The notes: a model not told the origin generated them from the letters alone. A stretch of 64,000 bases of DNA from Fragum whitleyi (GCA_948146395.1 OX411552.1:6957686-7021685), one strand, 5' to 3'; shown: positions 51,341 to 64,000, counted from the stretch's first letter. Program-made: numbers and translations.

Positions 51341-51924
51341 ATTTTCTTGAACACGGAAAACTGTAGTATTTGATATTTGCTATTCAGAACATGCCCCTTT
51401 AGATTCCTTTAATTCATCAGCTGAAAACATGTTATGAGCTGTCGAGTCACTAAAATGGCCCTGTTTTGTGAAATTTAACAAAAGCTCTTCTCATAAGAAG
51501 TCTTGCTAAATTTTGGTTTGATTAGAATGCCCGATGGAGGCTAAAAGGATACGACGGTAGCATTACGGATCTTAACGGATACAAATCGCCTTCTTGTGAA
51601 ATATGAAAGGATGGACGTTAAAAGGATGGAATGTAGCTCAATAATTAAAAGAGATACATAGCATCTTATTGGCTTTTTTCATCCACATTTGGGTCTTTCC
51701 ATCCTGAATGTAGTGTAGAAGGACGGAATGGCATATACGGAGATGCCAATCGGAATGTCTTACAAACGTCTTTTGAAACATTTTTCTTCGTGTAAATATC
51801 GTTTCGTGGAAGAATACTTTTTATTTGATTTTCAATACTATGCATTTGTTCAACTCACATTATATGGAAGGCTTATGTTGTATGGTTAAGCCTTGATAGA
51901 TCAGTTATTTTTACAGGATTGATG
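51341..51924. other. Anonymous sequence
   Basis: Includes recurring 'aaaggat(a/g)..acgg' motifs between 51545 and 51745 (for example aaaaggatacgacgg, gaaaggatggacg, aaaaggatgg), possibly a decayed element; nothing named. Confidence 0.4.
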
Positions 51925-52424
51925 TGTTTCACCATATACCAACAAAATTAAACATCTTACCTAACCTCTATTAAAATAAGCAGTAACATTTCTTAAACAC
52001 TCATTCAACGCCTCCTTATTTACTGCAGAGCAGCCTAAAAAACAGACAAAAGTATATCGTGAAAGAAAAGCCGTTGCGCAGAATTTTGAACCTCACGCGT
52101 ATCTCATCTTAGGTCAGCTTTCAGTCTTTTGTGACATGAATAAATCCCGGGAAAACATCAGATAAATAAATAAATGTTACCTTTATTTACGATATATTCG
52201 GTGTATTTCATTATATGTATGGCGATTTAAACATTCCACTTTTGTATTTTCTTTTCATTTTACTTATGACATACTTTTATTTACTAAGAATTACGCAAAT
52301 GCTTTAACTTAACATTAAGTCCTAATCTACATGCATAATAGTTAAAAGCACATCTGTGCCACTAACTCAAGATATGTGCTTTGTTTTTGTTTTTGTTTTC
52401 TTTTTTGTTTCAAACCACTTTTAA

Positions 52425-52650
52425 TAATCTTTCAATTAAGCTGAAGCACATAACAAAGGATTCCTAGTATTTCATTCACTAGTTTTACCATTACATCCTT
52501 TCCTTGCTTCCATTTACGTTATTGGGCTACGATTATCAACCCCATTATTGTTGATTGTCGGAAAAATGGGTGCCGCCGTCGGGGATTCAACTCGTGACCT
52601 TTTGCATGATAGGCCGACGCGCTACCTCTGCGCTATGACAGTGGCCTAGG
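52425..52650 (-). mobile_element. tRNA-headed SINE
   Basis: Minus strand: head gccactgtcatagcgcagag..gtagcgcgtcgg (A box) and ggtcacgagttgaatccccg (B box), closing gacggcggc. The anticodon-loop region keeps tatcatgc, so the head looks tRNA-Met-like. The body (ttgataatcgtagcccaata, ggaaaggatgtaatgg, gaatgaaatactaggaatcc) follows, with an eroded tail. Confidence 0.82.
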
Positions 52651-53022
52651 GATCTACTAAGATGTATATAATCTCAGGTATTGCAGTATTTATTAAAAAA
52701 AATCATCGTATAAAGGAGTGTAACTGGTAAGTCAATACACAACAGACTTATAATGAAAAAATATTTACATTAAGAAATAACTACTACAACGGGTATGCGA
52801 TGGCGGGTAAGTGGACAAACAAAAAAGTTCATTTTTTTAGGTGCCCTGTAAGTTTGAATAATATAATATCCCTATCGGTTTGCAAGTCATGTGAATTTTT
52901 TAATCACAAACAGTTTTTGGTGAACTCATTTGTCTGTCTGAGAAAAAAACTTTAAGGTTTATTCGTACGACTGGATTATAACCCTCTGTATTATTATGCT
53001 TAGCGAATGTTTTAATGAGTCG

Positions 53023-53158
53023 AAGCTGGTGATCAACTTAAGGCTGAGAAAGGATGAAACGGTAGTATTTGTCAGAAAAATACCGTGAATCCACTCTTAA
53101 TTGCTAAGGACATCGCGGCATGACTAAAGAAATGCTCAAACGATGTTAAACCCCATTT
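53023..53158 (+). mobile_element. SINE body and tail fragment
   Basis: ggtgatcaacttaaggctga, gaaaggatgaaacggtagta and cagaaaaataccgtgaatcc, then the tail domain with cgatgttaaaccccatttca. The head is missing. Same family, opposite orientation to the copy at 52.4 kb. Confidence 0.65.
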
Positions 53159-53623
53159 CAACAAGGCAGGTTATGTATTTTCGATGGCAACTGACCTGAA
53201 ATAAACCGTAAGTAAAGCGTTCACATAGTCCCGAAAATAAACGACATAGTCACTTACCTCAATTCCAAATGAAATAAAAGGATACTTTGCTTTCACCTAG
53301 CTATAATAAAAAAAAAAATGTTAAATAAGTACATGATAGGATAATTCAGCACTGAAACGCTCAGTACTTTTTTTCTTTCTTTCTCTTTAATCATGCAACA
53401 TTGTTGAATGTTTGCTTCGATAAAATGTCATCGTAGGCCCGAGGGTGCGTTTTCTTTGAGAAATAATTGGTTTCTTTGTAGCGGAAACGACACAGTGTGA
53501 ATCAAAGTGCAGCAATTACACCAGTATATATAAAAGCTAATTTGATCAACGCCACTTCCTTGTAGAATAAAAAAACACAAGGACACACAGGGACATCAAG
53601 GCACATTTTGTAAAGAAAAACAA

Positions 53624-54955
53624 ACAAGAGGGCCAGAATGTCCCTAAACCGCTCTCCTGAATTTCATTGGTCAAGTGGATCTCACCCAAAAAACTTTCTG
53701 GCACAGTTTGATTCACATTTGCCTAGTTGTTGAAAAGAAGATGTTATTCCAAGAATTCAAAGAGAAAATAGACCCCTCCTACCCATTGGTTACTGAGAAG
53801 AAGATGTTTAAAGAATTCGGTATCAACATAAGCCCCCCCCCCCCTTGCCATGCCCATATTTATGGGCCAATCAGAATTTCACAAACAACTTTTGAAAAGG
53901 TTCGCCCAAGAAACATTCTTGTAAAGTTTAAATGAAATCAGCCCAGTGGTACAGAAGGGGATGTCAGTCAAAGATTTCAGGCTCAAAATAATGCCCTGTC
54001 TGCCACAACCAAATTTTGCAATCAATCAAAATTTTGAAATCAATTTTTAAACAAGGTCACCCAAGGAACATTTTGTTTCATTGAAATCAGCGAAGTGGTT
54101 CAGAAGGAGATGTCAGTCAGAGATTTCAGGGTAAAAAACTGCCCTGCCTTGCCACGCCAATATTTGGGGTTGAATCAAAATTTCACAAACAAGATTTGAG
54201 ACGGGTAACACAAGAAACATTTCCGCCAAGAGTGGTGGGAATTGGCCCCATGGTTACTAAGGTTAAAAGATTTCAGGGTCGAAAACTGCCCCCACTGTCA
54301 CGCCCATATTTGGGGGGTCAATCAAATTTTACATATAAGTTTTGAGAAGGGTCACCCAAGAAACATTTCTGCAAAATTTGGTTGAAATTGACCTAAAGGT
54401 TACCAAGGAAAGGTGTTTAAAGATTTCAGGGTCAAAAAGTGCATCGCCCTGCCACGTCCATATTTGGGGTTCAATCAAAATGTCACGAACATTTTTAAAG
54501 AAGGGTCACCCAAGGAACTTTTCTGCCAAATTTGGTTATAATCGGCCTACAGGTTATGGAGGAGAACATGTTCAAAGTTTACAGGGTGTAAAAAACTGCC
54601 CCTGCAACGCCGATATTTGGGGGTCAATCAAAATTTCACGATTAAGGAACATTTCTGCCGAATTTGGTTATAATCGGTCCAATGGTAACTGATGAGAAAG
54701 ATGTTTTAAGATTTCAGGGTCAAAAACTGCCCCGCCCTGCCACGCCCATACTTCGGAGCCAATCAAAATTTCACGAACAATGTTTGTAAAGGGTCACACA
54801 AGGCAGATTTCTGCCAAGTTTGGTAAAATCGGTCCGATGGTTACTGGGGAGAAGATGTTTAAAGAATTGTTGACGTTTTCCGACGACGAAGCACGACGTA
54901 CAAAAGAAGATCACAAACGCTCATCTTGAGCACGTTGTGTTCAGGTTAGCTAAAA
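53624..54955 (+). mobile_element. Mollusc tandem-core repeat, long copy
   Basis: Left end aacaagagggccagaatgtc..cctaaaccgctctcctg; right end ttgagcacgttgtgttcagg..ttagct. In between lie about eight diverged units of about 125-145 bp. Each has cacgcccatatttgggg, caatcaaaatttcac, gggtcacccaaggaaca, ggttataatcggcc and agatgtttaaagatttcagg. Short open frames within are by-products of the repeat. No transposase or replicase. Confidence 0.88.
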
Positions 54956-55445
54956 AGTGACAGAAGATTTGGATTACTTACGAAACAGGAGAAAAGACTA
55001 ATTAGTCTTTTTTGTGAAAGTTGATGAATGGATATCAGAGATGGCTTTCAATACTTACCCAAAGTAAGCGGATTAATTACAGGCCATTATGAGCTCTTTG
55101 TCATTAACATATAAAGTGAAAAAAATCGTTTTGGTAGAAAAACAGAAATAAAGTTAAACATGTCTTTGGAATTTGTCTCTGGTATTTTTTTAATCGAGAA
55201 TACCAAGACGAAGGGTTAAGGGAATCTCATTTCAATTAGGCCCTTACTCAATCCAGAGGTTACCAGTGAAAACAACTCGGATATCGGACCAGACAAACTT
55301 GGTTTAATTCAATTGGTTAAATTATTTAAACACTGATTTTATTCTCACAGTTTCATCCTCAAATCAGAATCAGAAAGAACCAGGAGTCATAATTAATGTC
55401 AGATGAAGCGATAAAAAAGACTTTTTTAATGTATCAATGTCAATC

Positions 55446-56098
55446 AGTTTATCATCCCCCGCTGTTTTCGGCGAAGGGTGTAGTAATGGTCTCCGTCCGT
55501 CATTCCGTCATTCCGAGGTTCCGTTACTAAACTTGTCCGGAGCATATCTCCTAAAGTATAATAGCTATTAACTTGAAACTTTATGGGTGGATAGATCTCA
55601 TAGAGGAAAAGTGTAGTGCACAAGAACTACAACTCTTGCTTGCATAATTTTGGAGTTGTTTCCCTTTGTTATTTTTAAGACTTAGATTTTGTCCGGAGCA
55701 TATCTCCTTAAGTATAATAGCTATCAACTTTAAACTTTATTGGTGGATAGATCTCATGAAAGAAAAGTGCAGTGCACAAGAACTATAACTCTTGCTTGCA
55801 TAATTTTGGAGTTATTGCCCTTTGTTATTCTTAAGACTTAGATTTTGTCCGGAGCATATCTCATAAAGTATGTTAGCTATCAACATGAAACTTTATGGGT
55901 GGATAGATCTCATGGAAGAAAAGTACAGTGCACAAGAACTATAACTCTGGCTTGTATAATTGCCCTCGTTATTTTAAAGACTTAGATTTTGTAGGGGATT
56001 AATTTCTTAAAGTACAATAGAATCCTTATCCTATTAGGCTTCTGTTTACTATCAAGATTTCACGGCGGGGGATGGCCATGTCCAACATGGCTCTTGGT
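55446..56098 (-). mobile_element. Tandem-core element, about 155 bp units
   Basis: Three units begin ttgtccggagcatatctcc at about 55533, 55688 and 55845. Each has gaaactttatgggtggatag, aagtgcagtgcacaagaact and aactcttgcttgcataattt. The right end, cggcgggggatggccatgtc..caacatgg, is the reverse complement of aatgttggacatggccatcc at 61522. The left end, catcccccgctgttttcggc, is its own terminal sequence. Confidence 0.82.
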
Positions 56099-59000
56099 AT
56101 CTTAAGTATGTTAAAACCGTGTATATACCCAAATAGATCAAGCAAGTCATTCTCTATTTAGAACAGTACCACTATTTCGATGTACTTCGCGTTGCCATTT
56201 ATTGTTGAGTATAGACAAATACATTTCGAATAATCGATAGGGTTTAAACCTAAACCGATGAATTTTATTTGATCGCGACGTCAGTCACTCGGAAAACAGA
56301 TGAAATTTTACCCCCTCATTATTTAGATAACCAGGACAATATCAACATGTACTTAACTCAAATGTCCGCCATTGCAAGAGTCACAACCTATGCAGTTGTT
56401 TACTGGTTTTCAGTTTTCTGTCGATTTTCGAAAAGCAAACTCGCAACCGAGGATCATTCCAAATTTATCATGTATTAATCTCCATAGTATTTTAGAACCC
56501 ACGAGGAAACTGATATATATTGCCGTGTGCTTGTTAACTTTCAATCTTTTGTGATTTTTTTCCTTAAAACTACCTTATGGGGGGGAATTCATATGACAGC
56601 CCGGGAGTCGAGCGAGATGATGTAATGATTTAAAATTTATTATAATATGCATGTAAATATCTAATGATGATAGTACATGTGATTCAAAAATACCGCTACA
56701 ATAATAAATTAGTATAATAGAATGCCCTTTTCCATTCGATCAATTGATAAAGTATTCGTCGTTTTGAACGGTTTTTGAGCTTTTTCGATTGATTTATTTT
56801 TTAAAGCAATGCATTGATCACCCGGTTGTTTTGTTTAGTGAAGCTTTTAAATCGACTGATTTATCCCCGAATACACCTTACCTTCTTTTACAAAATCCAA
56901 CCATTTGGACGACTGGTGCCGACCCCAAATATTTCATCCTTGTGTTACATTGGCTACAAAATATAATGAATTCTTTAACTAACAAAATGGCTATAAAAAA
57001 AAGGTGCCAGAATTGTATTGAGATGCTGTAATAGGCATCTAAATATCATTCTGCCAATAATCAGTCTGAATATTGTTAATCAATAAGCCTTTTAAACAGA
57101 TTGAATATGAACAATTTTACAACGGAAAATATATAGAAGTACAATAATAAATCCATTATATTGGGTCTTGCATCGGAAATGGTTTATTTATTTATTTTTT
57201 TCATTTTCTTAATTTCACAAATCATTGATGTTTTTTTCAACAGAAAATATTTTTGTAAAGAAATCATTTACAGATTCTTCGGGTAAACAAGTAATGAAAG
57301 AATAATGTATTTCACATCAAGCTTATTATCCATCGATGTTGTTTTTTTTTACGTTGGAGAATCTGACCAGAATTTTATCTTGCTTTGATATGACTGAAAG
57401 ATTGTTGACAGGGACGTAAAAGTCCACCCATTCGAACAAAAAAAATACAAACACACATTTGTTTTATACACTATGGAGTATGTTCAATGGATCTCTGTTA
57501 AGGAAAGTTGTACCTCATCAAAAACACTTAAAATTTATAATGGCATGTTTAATTATTATTCTTATTTTTCTTAAGACCATACGCCTTCAAGTTTGCTTTT
57601 CGACCAATCGAAATTTGGATATTGTGTAAATATATCCTATCAAATGAATATTTGCTTTTTTGATTTTTGTTATGACCATTTTCAAAGGAAGGATTGTAAT
57701 TTTAGATATTTCAGGTAAGTCATATCCGTCGTCTATCTTTTAACCGTGCGACATCTGTCGTAAATATTTACCTTGCACTCACTTTATATACCATATTATG
57801 AGCAATGAATTTTGAAATTTTATCGGATTGGTCGAAATTTTGCACATGGGGTAAACGCTGTTTCACAAGAAAATTCGTAGTAATCGTAGTAATGGTAATA
57901 TATGCAAATTTTGCATTTCACAACACTAATTAGTCTTGTCGTTTATATGAGTATTTGATGGTGTTAGAAGTTGAAAACAAATCGTGTGTCCACTCGTTTA
58001 TATGGAAGTCATAAATGGTTTGTATGCGGATGTAAGATGTATTGAATTTTTTATAACATTCAATTGAGATAGGAAATTAACTACAAGTGTCCATATGGTG
58101 TCATAAAGATTGTACACGTAAGTTGTCTCTCATGGTAAAATCTAGTCGTTTTTACGGACAGACAAAGGTCTTATGAGCGCAAATGTTTCATTTTCTGTCC
58201 TCTCTACTGAAGGACGTTTCTAGTCACTTGGGGCACCTTTATTAAATGTTGCATCGTCTAATTATAACAATTGTCTATGACACAGTGTGTCTGAATGTCC
58301 CCCCCTGGGTGTTGTGCTTTCATAAATGAGATATCATATTACTTTCTTTTTCATCAAAAGGTTTTGGTAAGGTTTATTGCGAACTGATACCACTTTTTGC
58401 ATATATTCCTAATGCCCTCCTTTGTTGATGAAACATTACATGCACTTCTTTAGTAAATTGAAAGCTTTTTTTAGCTATTTTTTTAATTTCGTGAACATTT
58501 GAAATTATTGATTTGTAGTCAAATTCAAGGGCCGATATTTTTTATGGAATGATTTTATAGAACAGGTTGATAAATGTACAAAGTTATTCTCGATTTATGT
58601 CTTTATGATCAATTTCAAGAAGAGTGATTTCGTATATCGTTCAACGTTTTTCGGCGTAAAAATATATTGATAATGCTTATTCATCATCTATCTGGTAAAT
58701 GCTGCCAAATGCTCTAAAGGCAACAATAAGGGTACATTGTAGAGTGAATACAATCCGAGGAAGATTAATGAAATGAAAATAGATTAGAAAACTCAATGAA
58801 GGCGAAGTGTGCAATCAAAAGGTAATTTCATACTTTTTGGGCATATACAAATATCTTGATACGATTTGTTTGAAAAAAAAAGTTAGTCACAAAAAGGCAG
58901 ATGCGGACACCCGTTCTATGGTCCTTTTTTATAGATTACGACTGCACTTTTCACTTTTACCAACATATAATCAAAGCTAGAAAATGGCTTCATAGTAAAA

Positions 59001-59531
59001 AAATGTATGGTGTGCCTTATACCCATATATAACAGAAGACAACATACCTTTTTTGAAACGTTTTATGCTATTGTTTTATTTGTAATTGTTATTTTCGTCA
59101 GGATAAGATGCTTTCGCTAAATATTTGTTGATAGAAAGAGTTAAGACGTCATAGATAATGTTTATGCAACAATATAGAGTTGAGGTGACGATGTTACAGA
59201 CAAATTCATTAATTACCATGGAAGGCCTAGAGACTGCCTGTAGAATAAAACACTAAAAAAAAGTAAAATATTACATGCCTTTTGATATTCTGACCCGTAT
59301 TTTATGAATGGTTTTGAGGTCAATACTCTCCGAGATTGATCTAATTCGCCTTGGATCCATGTCAGACTGTACAGCTTTAAAACGGCCGACGGGGATCAAA
59401 CCGATTTGGCTTTTCTATGATTTTTCCGAAAGTAGAATGACAATTCGTATATGTTATTCTAAACAATGTAACTACAGCTTTGATCAAGCTGCAGCTTCGA
59501 GGTTGTAGAATAACATCGACGAATTGTTACT

Positions 59532-59660
59532 TAGACATAGACATAAACATATTTTATTCAAGTATTTAGGCAAATGGCCCATGATACAATATACAATACA
59601 AACATGACCACATGAGTGACATAACAGAGATAATTCTGCAATATAATGGTTATTAAATAT
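59532..59660 (-). mobile_element. LINE-like 3' end with (atgtct)n tail
   Basis: On the minus strand, gtatcatgggccatttgcct..aaatacttgaataaaatatg is followed by tttatgtctatgtctaag. An aataaa signal next to a short hexanucleotide tail fits a non-LTR retrotransposon 3' terminus, and the 'catgggccatttgcc' stretch resembles LINE 3' ends I know from bivalves. No coding part upstream. Confidence 0.55.
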
Positions 59661-59861
59661 TTTTTTTCTACCAATAACACAGTTTTATATCGATAGATAA
59701 AGGGAAGAGTTTTTAAAGGGTACATATACAAATATTGTACGACACAGTTTTAATTTTTTACGTGAACACTTTTTAAATAGACAGCTTAACTCATTCAATA
59801 ATTCCTTTCGCAAGGAAAATAATTCTAAAAAGATAGCCCCGTTTTACGTGATTGGATACGT

Positions 59862-60040
59862 ATACTCTCTCCCTCACTCTCCTTCTCATTCCATCTCCCT
59901 CCTACACTCGCATCTCTCTCTCTATCTTTCTCTCTCACGCTCTCTCTCTCTCTTTCTCTTTTTCTCTCTCCTTTTCTATTTCTTTCTTTCTTACCCCCCC
60001 TCTTTCTCTCTACCCCTCTCTCTCTCCCCTCTCTCACGAA
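59862..60040 (+). repeat. CT-rich low-complexity tract
   Basis: Interrupted CT/CCT run of about 180 bp; open frames on both strands here are repeat artefacts. Confidence 0.95.
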
Positions 60041-60044
60041 CTTA

Positions 60045-61470
60045 GACCAACTTTTAATCAGTCACTCAGTATGACAAAATAATGTTAAATGTGCAAGTGT
60101 AAATGGCGTTCTAAAAGCTTTTCACTTGGAAGAAATCGAAACTAAAACTTCTTAAAGATTCGCCGGAGAAAGCAATTAAACTTGCATGATAACATGGGCA
60201 CCTCCATTTTCAAAATTAACATTGTCGGGTGAGGTAAATTCGACAAATTCACCTTATTTATGCAAATTAACGTCTAGAGTTAAGTCTCCTTTACTTATTT
60301 TTTAAAGCTACCTTGAAGGCATCGAAACGATTGTGATATTTCAACAACATTACGGTATTTACTCGACTTAAATTTTGAAAACTTTCATTAATTTTGCAAG
60401 TTTTGTGACTTTTTCAAAGTAGGGTTAATGTCTTCTTTTGTCTGCTTAAATCATACTGGCAGTTCTTTTTAGATAATTATTTTACAAAAATCATCCAAAT
60501 AGATTTGTCTTTGCGTAAAAGTAATGTGCCATTAAATTTTTATCTTGTAAATGTCTCGAAAAGAGAGAAACATGCAGTGACCGATTTGGAGTTGGGTTCA
60601 GCTTTGACGGCAAAAAGATTTCTTAATAATAATGTCTAAAGTCAAATGTGTTATTGTAATCCTATCAAATGACGCCAAAATCATCTTAAAATTCCCCGAT
60701 TCTTTCAAATTATATACATCAAAACGACCCTCGGTGCCTCTATTAACCGAACAACCAACCTAAAATTGCTTGGACAGACTAGATGGTTATCGATGCACGG
60801 ATATATTCTTTCAACTTCACATTAATGTAAGAATTGAATAACGACTTACTGAATTAAATTGTTTGCACGAATATCTATTATATATACGGGGCGATTTACA
60901 AATTGTCCAAATGGATTTGTAGTCAGTTGTATTCTGTGTTATTAATGAACTGGCAGGGCGGAGCTTAGCCATGACGTAATTTGGCGAGTTAACTTTTAAA
61001 TATTTTGGGTTCATTGAAAAGTAAGTCGGCAATATTTGCGAACGCGTGTAAATAACTGTATCCTTAAACCAACAGGATTCACGTTCTTAAAGTAAGTGAA
61101 CACATTTCATCGTTTGGTTACCAAAGCCTCGTAAGGGTTTGATTACCAACCTACGCTTTACGGTCTCAAGTGAATTACTCTCTTTAGAAGTAAATGATAA
61201 TGAATAAATGCTGATTTACCTTAACCTTAAGTGCATTGACCCGTTACTTAGGCTCTGTCCTGCTAGGGGAAAAATCGTGGATTATAATAGCGCTTGGATA
61301 TTCATGCTTGTCTCAGAAATGCAATAAACGGATTTGTAGCCGTACTTAAATATACTGATAGAATCTGGTTCGTAGATGTGGACCTTTGAAAAGACAAAAG
61401 AGTGAAATAACTATCGGTTATATGGTTTATAAGATATATGAAAATTTTTGTTGAGTGAGGATAGAGCAAA
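60045..61470. other. Anonymous AT-rich sequence
   Basis: No gene or repeat recognised; one short minus-strand frame (60817-61032) without domain. Confidence 0.5.
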
Positions 61471-61473
61471 ACA

Positions 61474-62302
61474 AGAGCCGTCAGAGACGGATTATGCTCC
61501 CCGAATAAGGCATTGTCACAAAAACAAAAGCAATGTTGGACATGGCCATCCCCCGCCGCGAAAGCTTGAAAGTAAACTGAAGCTTAAAAGATTAATGGTT
61601 CTTTTTGTAGTGTAAGAGATTTACATCCTATAAAATCTAAGTATTAAAAATAACAAGGGCAATAACTCATTATGCAAGCAAGAGTTGTAGTTCTTAAGCA
61701 CTGTACTTCTCCTCCAGGAGATCTATCCTCCCATAAAGTTTCAAGTGTATAGCTCTTATACTTTAGGAAATACGCTCCAGACAAAACCAAAGTATAAAAA
61801 AATAACAAAGGGCAATAACTCCATAATTATTCAAGCAAGAGTTGTAGTTCTTGTGTCTTGCATTTCTCCTCCATGAGATCTATCCACCCATAAAGTTTCA
61901 AGTTGATAGCTATTATACTTTAGGAGATATGCTCCGTGGTCAGATTGCAAGGACTCAAATAAGGTGTTATCTTATAAGGTGCTAGCATAAAGGTAACAAA
62001 CATTAAACCCCCTCAGGTTTGCTACTCAAATGTGAAATTTCATCAAATTCTGGCCATTAGACAAGTAGAAATTTAAGAAAAACTGTATTTACCCTAAGTC
62101 CTCTTTTCCCGTGACGAGGCCTCAAATCCAAAAAAATATCACAGATGCATCAACACTATATCATAGGAGGTTCACATGGTAAGTTTCATTTGATTTGGCC
62201 CAAGGGTTGTGGAGAAATCGCTAGGGACGGACGGATGAAATTACGGACGAACGGACAGACGAAGCGGCAGCTAATGCTCTCCCTTCGGGGAGCATAATGA
62301 AG
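61474..62302 (+). mobile_element. Composite of two tandem-core families
   Basis: Ends match the element at 40480: aagagccgtcagagacggat..tatgctccccg on the left, gctctcccttcggggagcat on the right. Inside, 61520-61935 is the reverse complement of the element at 55446-56098 (ggacatggccatcccccgcc, then gcaagagttgtagttctt units at about 61680 and 61840). 61983-62260 is the 40480-type body (gcataaaggtaacaaacatt, caagggttgtggagaaatcg). Confidence 0.82.
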
Positions 62303-62327
62303 ACATAGATGATATTGACTAAGTGGT

Positions 62328-62435
62328 CATTGAATACCTAATTCATTAAACGAGTCATCTATATACAGATAATAACGAGGCTGTGCTGAGTTTTTATCTG
62401 TTTTAGATTACGAGTTTAATAAATGGTATTCAATG
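62328..62435. mobile_element. Short palindromic MITE
   Basis: The left arm cattgaatacctaattcatt (62328-62347) and right arm aataaatggtattcaatg (62418-62435) are inverted copies extending inward through aaacgagt/actcgt-like and gataat/ttttatc segments, about 108 bp in all. A second inverted pair (gtgtaataacacccgtgt / gcaacggggttatttcac, 62614-62662) follows. The whole of 62328-62680 may therefore be one element. Confidence 0.7.
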
Positions 62436-62680
62436 AGCAATATTCAATATTCTATTTATAACAGGACCTGTATTTTTGTGATAAAACGAAGATATATATA
62501 TCGATTCGAATTATTCCGCGAAACATAGAACGCCGTTTGCAACATGACATCATCATATGCATTATATAACGTTTCTGTTCGTTCTTAGCTCATTTGCATA
62601 AATATTTCACTAGTGTAATAACACCCGTGTATCATCAAATTATGCAACGGGGTTATTTCACGCAGGTCATCTAATGAATT

Positions 62681-63940
62681 ATTTTATACATGAATTAGAT
62701 ACTTTTCATTATTTATTTTGATCGCAGGTGTTTGGTTGTTGATGTCTTGTACGCTTTAAACACCTATTGTTGCATCAAGGTATGAAAAAAGTCTATTATT
62801 AGTTCTTATTTTATACTTTGACCATTTACAATATATAATAACATGAAGTATGACCAAGACAGAATTCATTCAACATTCATATGTTAAACAATAAAGTTTT
62901 AGTATGTAGATGAAGGATTACACAATACTTATTCTGGTAATAAACTACTAAAAAGAAACAACCTCGGTGCTTATAACTTCGTATCTTAACTTCAAAGCCC
63001 GTGTTATAAATGAAGACAGTTCTATAATAACTTTTTTTTATTTCATTAGTGAGATAAAGCCAGCCCGGCAAGCTTACTCGAATTCCAGATTTCGTTCAGG
63101 GATCAGAGTAAACAATACATCATAAAAGGAAGAGGTATTCTGATGCGGTCATACCCTGTAAAGAACATTTACAAATGCATGTAGATTAAATCAAGTGTGT
63201 GGAATTCTGATTCAAAATGTGAACATTAACCCAAATCGTATTATTTTTCTGAAACTTGTAGCATTATGTCGCCAAATAATTTCACAAACGTATTATTTTT
63301 CCTCCATTTTTGCTGGACTAGCCAAAATGGGAAAATGTGATTACCATAAAAGTGAAAGTACTTCAGTAAATGAGATAATATGCCTTCGTATAATAATGAA
63401 TATTCCATGGAATTCATGGAATTAAATTTGGAATGTTTCGATCACTTTCTTTTCCCTTTTTTTACACTCGTTTCGTGTATCGACAACCCTGGAGTAGGTA
63501 AATACTAGACAAGTTTCAACAGACTAGTGGGCTATTGGGTCAATGTTGAATGATTGACTATTTTGTCCCTATGTTGTCCTTATAAGATACTAGGATTAGT
63601 AGTATAGTATATTTTATTTAGTATATTGGCAACCAGCCTGTATACAACATGTACAAAAATAACAATTTCACATACACACATTAGAAAATTGAAAGAAATT
63701 CTATCACTAAATGTCTTGGTTTAGATTTTTTTGTAACAAATGTAAACAATTTATATGCAAAAAGGGATGAGAACCGAAACAGAGCTTATATTTGTTTAAA
63801 CATATTTTATTTGCATTAAATAATCATGTACAATGATAAATGTGTAATAAGGATCAGAACGGCAGCGAAGCTAGTATAGTTCTTCTCTCTGTCATTATTT
63901 CAAAACGGGTACAAGTGTTTCTATTTTACTAACCGTATCA
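62681..63940. other. Anonymous AT-rich sequence
   Basis: No gene or repeat recognised. Confidence 0.5.
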
Positions 63941-63941
63941 T

Positions 63942-64000
63942 AAACAAGAGGACCATGATGGTCCTATATCGCTCACCTGAGTCTCTTTGACCCCTGGGAC
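63942..64000 (+). mobile_element. Left end of a mollusc tandem-core repeat, cut by window edge
   Basis: aacaagaggaccatgatggt..cctatatcgctcacctgag is the characteristic left end of this bivalve repeat class (compare 53624). A local inverted pair aggaccat/atggtcct sits within it. Confidence 0.8.

Larger units (their letters stand above)
51925..59375 (+). repeat. Segmental duplication, copy D
   Basis: Paralogue of copy C (anchors listed there). D is interrupted by its own insertions: SINEs at 52.4-52.65 and 53.0-53.16 kb, the gctcaggt-ended repeat at 53.6-54.96 kb and the repeat at 55.4-56.1 kb. It lacks the C-specific elements at 40.5, 42.04, 44.4 and 46.0 kb. Confidence 0.8.

Overview
The window looks like a gene-poor stretch of a bivalve mollusc genome. 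It is AT-rich and every reading frame is broken by stops. It carries long CT and TA microsatellites and a dense layer of interspersed repeats whose ends I recognise as mollusc-type. Examples are the tRNA-headed SINE with a TTTAACGCCG-type tail, elements beginning with an 'aacaagaggrcca...cgctcacctgag' motif, and elements bounded by 'ttatgctcccc' and 'ggggagcataa'. The taxonomic call rests on remembered repeat motifs, not on a database search. I found no intact protein-coding gene, rRNA, functional tRNA or CRISPR array.

Layout. 1-700: GC-rich element with terminal inverted repeats (TIRs), whose 3' half is tandemly duplicated with a 214 bp period. 1.0-9.0 kb: SINE copies, a cluster of one TIR element family with a nested central hairpin, and a 155 bp-period tandem-core repeat. 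9.0-14.6 kb: mostly anonymous sequence with two old fragments of sequences duplicated later in the window. 14.6-16.3 kb: hairpin, degenerate tandem core and another TIR-element copy. 16.67-30.67 kb: a head-to-tail segmental duplication (copy A 16.67-22.71, copy B 22.71-30.67), each copy with the same CT tract and mollusc repeat near its start; B carries about 1.5 and 1.2 kb absent from A. 30.7-33.85 kb: tRNA-like head, a decayed DDE transposase fragment, SINE and tandem-core element. 33.85-38.1 kb: mostly anonymous, then a full-length SINE. 38.1-59.4 kb: a second, older duplication (copy C about 38.1-48.76, copy D about 51.9-59.4), with many copy-specific insertions. Between C and D lies a degenerate LINE 5' half (2A-like motif plus APE endonuclease blocks). 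59.4-64 kb: a minus-strand LINE-like 3' end, CT tract, tandem-core element, palindromic elements and, at the edge, the start of another mollusc repeat.

Nothing here forms a pathway. The biology is that of genome architecture: two independent segmental duplications, at least seven kinds of mobile element, and insertions whose order can be read from presence or absence in the paralogous copies. Boundaries of old repeats are approximate, usually within a few tens of bases.
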